64,000 nucleotides of DNA from DAOUJW01 sp965218945. GTDB lineage: Bacteria; Chloroflexota; Dehalococcoidia; Lucifugimonadales; UBA2985. The stretch's first letter is position 1. Every line of letters begins with the position of its first letter. A program made the translations under genes and the position numbers. This document shows positions 59,825 to 64,000 of the stretch, piece by piece. Below the pieces are notes generated by a model. That model searched no databases. It was not told where the DNA came from and saw only the letters and a program-made list of their open reading frames with translations. The stretch covers positions 1,240,001 through 1,304,000 of the forward strand of contig OZ244718.1 of NCBI GenBank assembly GCA_965218945.1, given 5' to 3'.

Positions 59825-61054
59825 TTGGCTACAGTAACGGAAACCATAGCTTGGAACAGGTCGGCCAACCCCTACCTTGAAGACATACAAGTCCTGAAGG
59901 AGGGCGAGAAGAGCGGGTACGGAATCGTGGCCCGTTTCGCCCTGCAGAGCGGCAGGCAGGTCTTCGTCATATCCCTGCCCCACCACTATCGCTCCAGGAC
60001 CGGGCCTACGTGGGCATACCTGACGGACTGCCAGGGATGGACGCTCATCGACGCCGGCTCCCACGGAGCGCTGGACACCCTGAAGGACGGCCTTTCGACC
60101 CTTGGCCTGGGCCTGACTGACCTGAAGCGCGTAATCATTACCCACGGTCACCAGGACCACGACGGCAACGTATACGACCTCTTGAAGGCCAGCGGCGCAG
60201 AGCTGTGGGCCCACGAGATGTACTTTCACTTCCTGCCCTACAGCTACCATAACGGCAGTTTTAGTGAGGCGTCGCCGCTGCACCGGGTTATCAAGGAGTC
60301 AATGGAGCAAGAGGAAGCCTTTTACCAGAGCAGGAGTAGCCCTGAGGACAGCGCGCGCTTCCATAGTCAGATCCAGGGCTACATGCGAGGACGCCAAAGC
60401 ATCCTGGGAGAGAAGCTGCCCATACACCCCCTCAGGGACGGCGAGGAGCTTGACGGCCTGAAGTTCATGTACACGCCGGGCCACGCCGTTGACGAGATTA
60501 GCATAAGCCTCGATGGGGTCGTGTTAACCGGCGACCACATCCTGCCCCAGATATCGCCGCACCCAACGTACAAGCAGGCCTATCCAAAGGAGCTTGTAGG
60601 CGTGATACCGGAGGAGTATGCCGACAGCGGGGAGTGCTACGGCCTGGAGAGCTACCTGAAGTCCCTGGGCAAGGTGCTGAGTCTGGACTACCATACGACG
60701 GTCTTCCCTGCTCACCGGCTGTACACCCACGACCGCTTTCACATCCGGAACCTGCGGCGGGCACAGGACATAGTGCGCCACCACGTGCGAAGGCTTGAGC
60801 GCATGATGGGGATCATGGGTGAAGGCGCGGACACCGTGGCCAAGGTGACGGAGAAGCTGTTCCCACCCCGAAAGCTGTCCGGCGGAGGGTTCTTCGCTGC
60901 CGTGCCGGAGGTGGTGAGCCACCTGGAACTCCTGGTCGATACAGGAGACGTACTGGTTGGCGAGGACGGTAGAGTACTGAGGAGCGGGACGGACAACTTC
61001 TACTCCGCAATTGAGGCGATGACGTCATACTCGACCGCCAGAGATACCTCATAG
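59825..61054 (+). CDS. Metallo-beta-lactamase-fold hydrolase
   Basis: The product has 409 residues. The zinc motif THGHQDHDG (H107, H109, D111, H112) is complete, with later ligands in FMYTPGHAVDEI, LTGDHILPQIS and FPAHR. A C-terminal helical extension (YTHDRFHIRNLRRAQDIVRHH) is of the LACTB2 type, seen in RNA- or thioester-cleaving members. Translation starts at TTG (59825) behind GGAGAG. No neighbour fixes the substrate. Confidence 0.88.
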   Translation: MATVTETIAWNRSANPYLEDIQVLKEGEKSGYGIVARFALQSGRQVFVISLPHHYRSRTGPTWAYLTDCQGWTLIDAGSHGALDTLKDGLSTLGLGLTDLKRVIITHGHQDHDGNVYDLLKASGAELWAHEMYFHFLPYSYHNGSFSEASPLHRVIKESMEQEEAFYQSRSSPEDSARFHSQIQGYMRGRQSILGEKLPIHPLRDGEELDGLKFMYTPGHAVDEISISLDGVVLTGDHILPQISPHPTYKQAYPKELVGVIPEEYADSGECYGLESYLKSLGKVLSLDYHTTVFPAHRLYTHDRFHIRNLRRAQDIVRHHVRRLERMMGIMGEGADTVAKVTEKLFPPRKLSGGGFFAAVPEVVSHLELLVDTGDVLVGEDGRVLRSGTDNFYSAIEAMTSYSTARDTS

Positions 61055-61075
61055 CGGCGGAACACCTCCCCTGCC

Positions 61076-62215
61076 CTATAGCCGGATTATAACGTTGCCC
61101 TCTCTGGACCACCTGGCGCGCAGGAACTCGCTGGTGTCCAGTAGTCGTTGCAGTGTCTTGTAGGGCGAGCTCTTAAGGTTCTGGACGCTAAGGGCCTGTG
61201 CTGCGTCCGAGGCTGCCCGTTGGCCTGGAATACGCCCACCGGGTTCACCCGCCCGTACCTGCCAGATGTCATCTACCCTGGCCCACACATCCGCGTCGGC
61301 GTCGACAGGCTCCTCTGCCTGGGTCGGCGCAGGTTGGGTCGGCAGCGCCTGTGTCGTTGGCGCCTCTGTCGGCGTCGGTTGGGCCGGTTCCGCCTGTGTC
61401 GTTGGCGCCCGGGTCATTGGCGCCTGGGTCGGCTCCAGTTGGGTCGGCGCCGGTTGGGTCGTTGGTGTCTGGGTCGGCAGCGCCTGGTCCGCCAGCTCCA
61501 CGGTAACGTCGCCCGCTCCCCTTGGCCGGGTGACCTTCACCTCAGACGACGCCTCAAGATACTTTGTAAATGTGGAGTGACCCATAGCTCGGAAATTGAA
61601 GCCCGGGTCAAGGCGCTGGATGGTCTGGTGAAGCCTGCTTCCCACTACCTTCCCGTGCTCGTCTATGGAGGCTTTCACAGCGCGCGCGAGAAGGTCGTTG
61701 ATCGGTTGTTGCTGCTGCTGTTGACGCTTGGGTGGTCTACCCGGCCTTGCGCGCCTGGGTTGAGACTGGTCCTGCTCAAGGTACAGGTAACGGTCGCAGG
61801 ATATGACCAGGGTGCGGGAGGTCGCTTCACGCCTTCCGGCCCCAAACACGACCTTTCCTGCTGCCCTGAGCTTGCTCACCAGGGGGGCGAAATCGCTATC
61901 AGACGAGGCGATCACAAATGTGTCTACGGGAGACTGGTAAGCCAGTTCAACCGCATCGATTACCAGACGGATGTCGCTGGAGTTCTTGCCTGCCGCTGCG
62001 GAGGGAGGTCGGTGTATGGGTTCTATGCCAAGCTGTAGAAGCTGGTTGCCGGCGGCCTTGTTTCGCGTGTCGGCCCAGTCCGCATAGGCTCTCTTCACGG
62101 TGATCCTGCCTATGTCCGACACCTGGTCAAACAGCCACTGTATGGAGCCAAGACCAACGTTCTCAAAATCGATTAGAACGGCGATTTGCCGCTCTGCTGA
62201 CGCATTAGTAGTCAT
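61076..62215 (-). CDS. NYN-domain protein with OST-HTH modules and a repeat linker
   Basis: The product has 379 residues. The N-terminal NYN (PIN-like) nuclease domain reads AVLIDFENVGLGSIQWLF with catalytic-site D16, then SSDIRLVIDAVELAYQ and VIASSDSDFAPLVSKLR. A basic Gln-rich linker leads to an OST-HTH/LOTUS domain (ARAVKASIDEHGKVVGSRLH through TKYLEASSEVKV). A long Pro/Thr/Gln-rich linker of imperfect short repeats follows, then a second OST-HTH-like region at the end (LSVQNLKSSPYKTLQRLL). Such proteins are thought to cut or bind RNA. It stands alone on the minus strand. Confidence 0.85.
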   Translation of the reverse strand: MTTNASAERQIAVLIDFENVGLGSIQWLFDQVSDIGRITVKRAYADWADTRNKAAGNQLLQLGIEPIHRPPSAAAGKNSSDIRLVIDAVELAYQSPVDTFVIASSDSDFAPLVSKLRAAGKVVFGAGRREATSRTLVISCDRYLYLEQDQSQPRRARPGRPPKRQQQQQQPINDLLARAVKASIDEHGKVVGSRLHQTIQRLDPGFNFRAMGHSTFTKYLEASSEVKVTRPRGAGDVTVELADQALPTQTPTTQPAPTQLEPTQAPMTRAPTTQAEPAQPTPTEAPTTQALPTQPAPTQAEEPVDADADVWARVDDIWQVRAGEPGGRIPGQRAASDAAQALSVQNLKSSPYKTLQRLLDTSEFLRARWSREGNVIIRL

Positions 62216-62276
62216 CTCACGAATTCAAGCGGGCCGGTCGGATCGCAACCCGCAACCTCCTTGGATTTACTGGGAT

Positions 62277-62837
62277 TTACTGCCATTTGATCGAGATCAG
62301 CTCTATCTCAAAGGTCAGGGCCTGCCCTGACAGCCGGTGGTTAGCGTCCACAGTGAACGTATCCTCCGTAACCACTGTGATAACACCGGGAAAGCCGTTT
62401 TCAAAAACCACGTTATCCCCTTCATTGAGGCCTTCAGGGAGTTGGTCAATTGGCAACTCCAGGACGTAGTCGTCACGTCGCTCGCCGTAGGCCTCGAGCG
62501 GCTCCAGGCGCACAGTGATGGTCTCGCCAAGCGCCAGCTTCCGCACAGCTCTGTCGAATCCTGCTATCACCTGGCCGCTGCCTACCACGAAGGAGAAGGG
62601 TTCCCGCTCTCGCGACGAATCGAAGACTTCGCCATTGTCCAGAGTGCCATGGTAGTGGACCTCCACCGTTTCGTTGTCTTGTGGCATTCGCGCCTCCGTG
62701 GCAGAGGGTGTGGAGACCTGCGCAGCCGTGGGCGTAGGCGTTGGGTCTGGCGTTGGTGTAGAATCTGGGCCTGAGCAGGCCGCGAATAGATATACGACCA
62801 GCAGGAGAGCCGGGATTGAAGTTATCCGCTTAAGCAC
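62277..62837 (-). CDS. FKBP-type peptidyl-prolyl isomerase lipoprotein
   Basis: The product has 186 residues. A signal peptide with lipobox FAAC (C21) is followed by a Pro/Thr-rich linker (PTPDPTPTPTAAQ), then an FKBP/SlyD-type domain: VEVHYHGTLDNGEVFDSS, FSFVVGSGQVIAGFDRAV, ITVRLEPLEAYGERRDD and FTVDANHRLSGQALTFEIEL. The last part is the insert-in-flap arrangement of SlyD. It is expected to help proteins fold outside the membrane. Confidence 0.92.
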   Translation of the reverse strand: MLKRITSIPALLLVVYLFAACSGPDSTPTPDPTPTPTAAQVSTPSATEARMPQDNETVEVHYHGTLDNGEVFDSSREREPFSFVVGSGQVIAGFDRAVRKLALGETITVRLEPLEAYGERRDDYVLELPIDQLPEGLNEGDNVVFENGFPGVITVVTEDTFTVDANHRLSGQALTFEIELISIKWQ

Positions 62838-62923
62838 ACCCCATTATAGCGTGTTCAGAGCGCATGGCAACACCAGGCGCGAGGCGCCGCGCCTGCGCCG
62901 TCAGTTGTGCCGATCAGGTCCGC

Positions 62924-63484
62924 CTAAAGCCACTGTTTCTGGCCGGTAACGTAGATACTCTGGAAGTCTTCATCGGACTTGGTCAGGTAGATAATGCCTT
63001 CCACCAGCCCGAGTATACCGGCCGACATCAGAGCAATATAGCCAACCGCGTACAGCAGTAACCCAATGAAGACGCCAATGCCGAAAATCCCCAAAGCTAG
63101 GAATATATTGGCCACAATCAAAGCCAACACCAAGCCGCCGCCGCCAACTGCCAGCTGTATGGTTGCGGGCCTCTTAATACCCAGGTAGAACTTGTGGACG
63201 CCGGCCCAGCCAAGGAATATCCCCAGCAGCCCGGCAACCACCTTGGTTTTGTCGGAGCCCATCACGCCCTCAAGGGCGCCGCCAATTCCGGCTCCGGAGG
63301 CCGACATAGCACGGTAGATGGCCACGGCATCGCTGCCCTGCGCCTCGAAATCCACCCGCATTCCCCTGTTGGGAATGGCCTGGTCTTTCCATTCGGCTCC
63401 AACGAAGTTATATCGGTTGCCGTCATCCCCCGCGATTAATCCCGAGTTGGTTTGAGGGGAGTAATCCAAGATTTGTCCATTCAT
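62924..63484 (-). CDS. TM2-domain membrane protein
   Basis: The product has 186 residues. An N-terminal beta-barrel-like segment (GQILDYSPQTNSGLIAGDDG, YNFVGAEW, GMRVDFEAQG) resembles a cold-shock or S1 fold. It is followed by the TM2 domain (KTKVVAGLLGIFLGWAGVHKFYLG) and further hydrophobic segments. AAGGAGGCCATGGA lies before the ATG at 63484. The fold order is common in bacteria and its function is unknown. Confidence 0.85.
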   Translation of the reverse strand: MNGQILDYSPQTNSGLIAGDDGNRYNFVGAEWKDQAIPNRGMRVDFEAQGSDAVAIYRAMSASGAGIGGALEGVMGSDKTKVVAGLLGIFLGWAGVHKFYLGIKRPATIQLAVGGGGLVLALIVANIFLALGIFGIGVFIGLLLYAVGYIALMSAGILGLVEGIIYLTKSDEDFQSIYVTGQKQWL

Positions 63485-63532
63485 TCCATGGCCTCCTTTC
63501 CTTACTGGGACCTGACGAGTTGTCCCGGCTGA

Positions 63533-63631
63533 CTACCGCTCTATGTCAGGCAGTCTGATTATGAAGCCCTCCGCATAGCCGTACTCCTCATCCAGTTCAA
63601 CGCCGCCAGCCGCGTCGCGGTAGCTATCTCG
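63533..63631 (-). pseudogene. Possible C-terminal gene fragment
   Basis: A frame of 32 codons ends at TAG (63533-63535) and reads like a real protein C-terminus (GGVELDEEYGYAEGFIIRLP, then DIER), but it is cut off upstream by a stop and has no start codon. A hairpin (GTAGC/GCTAC) lies at the break. It may be the remnant of a gene disrupted by rearrangement. The remaining 370 bases to the right edge show no coding signal or known repeat. Confidence 0.35.
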
Positions 63632-64000
63632 CTACGCTCTGGGAGCAGGGATCGTAAAGGACATCGCGGATGTGGGGGAAGATCGGCAAGAAACATATCG
63701 GCCATCCATCATATGGTAATGTCCAAGCCGGGGCACGAACCCGCTTGCACACTGGCGCTCTAGTATGTATACGCCAAGAGAATATCAGGTATCCCATAGC
63801 TTGGCAACGGCGCGGGCGCCGACCGATCCCGCTCAAGGTGAGCTTGACGAACCACGTGGGCAGTGCGCCTCACCAAGCCTCCTTAATTGCAACCAGCATC
63901 ACTGCGTGTTAACATGGGGACGCTTGGCAATTCTCCGCCCTTAATGGTGTGACCCTGGAGAAATTTGCGAAACACGGCGATAAAACCTCGCCGATTTGCC

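Noticed and set aside
63670..63912. Plus-strand reading frame of 80 codons near the right edge
   Set aside because: No ribosome-binding site, no recognisable domain, and a composition unlike the real genes.

Overview
The window is GC-rich bacterial chromosome and most resembles a member of the Chloroflexota (Dehalococcoidia or SAR202-like). This is inferred from the paired membrane glycosyltransferase-type genes of the TIGR03663 and DUF2298 'YYY' families, the lineage-typical short palindromic intergenic repeats, and a division cluster (mraZ-rsmH-ftsA-ftsZ) with no peptidoglycan genes between its members. No rRNA gene is present, so the placement is not proven.

Layout: positions 1-1601 hold the 5' part of mutS. 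A repeat-filled spacer follows, then a nuoE-nuoF-nuoG-like NADH dehydrogenase operon on the minus strand (7396 down to 2293) with a clear terminator. Positions 7.5-11 kb hold a DUF1801 gene and a three-gene operon (flippase-like membrane protein, FAD oxidoreductase, degenerate metallophosphoesterase). Positions 11.2-13.6 kb are a tandem family of lipoproteins, two with plant-type leucine-rich repeats. Positions 14-19.8 kb carry the two large membrane proteins and ftsY. Positions 20-21.2 kb are an intact IS5-family element. Positions 21.4-29.9 kb hold a DUF4349/PKD lipoprotein, an MMPL/RND exporter, rnc, a serine-protease-fold gene with a small partner, and the tRNA nucleotidyltransferase. Positions 29.9-33.4 kb are an accessory block: a second IS5-family element and a PstI/BsuBI-like restriction-modification pair, whose methylase starts 6 bases after hisB. 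Positions 33.4-39.5 kb are a histidine operon (hisZ, hisG, a phospholipase C-like gene, hisD, hisC, hisB). Positions 40-44 kb hold small secreted proteins, a matrixin protease, DUF167, endonuclease IV and an alcohol dehydrogenase. Positions 44.3-52.9 kb are housekeeping: secF/secD, ftsZ/ftsA/rsmH/mraZ, and mogA-trmD with a small gene. Positions 53-64 kb contain padR with its HAAS-domain partner, degV, DUF3800, a P-loop kinase, leucyl aminopeptidase, two orphan HigA-like antitoxins, tRNA-His, an MBL-fold hydrolase, a NYN/OST-HTH protein, an FKBP lipoprotein and a TM2-domain protein.

The most unusual structure is a family of 194-bp non-coding mobile-looking elements (MITE-like). Four copies are recognisable. 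One sits nested inside another with a 6-bp target duplication. A third is split by the IS5-family insertion, which has its own 4-bp duplication; removing the inserted DNA restores about 194 bp each time. Other points worth checking are a hisG with no standard start codon but a strong Shine-Dalgarno sequence in front of an ATC, a full-length (regulated) HisG encoded beside a HisZ, a restriction-modification system apparently fused to the his operon, a BrnA-like/HigA-like fusion antitoxin without a toxin, and a repeat element carried in frame inside a membrane-protein gene.
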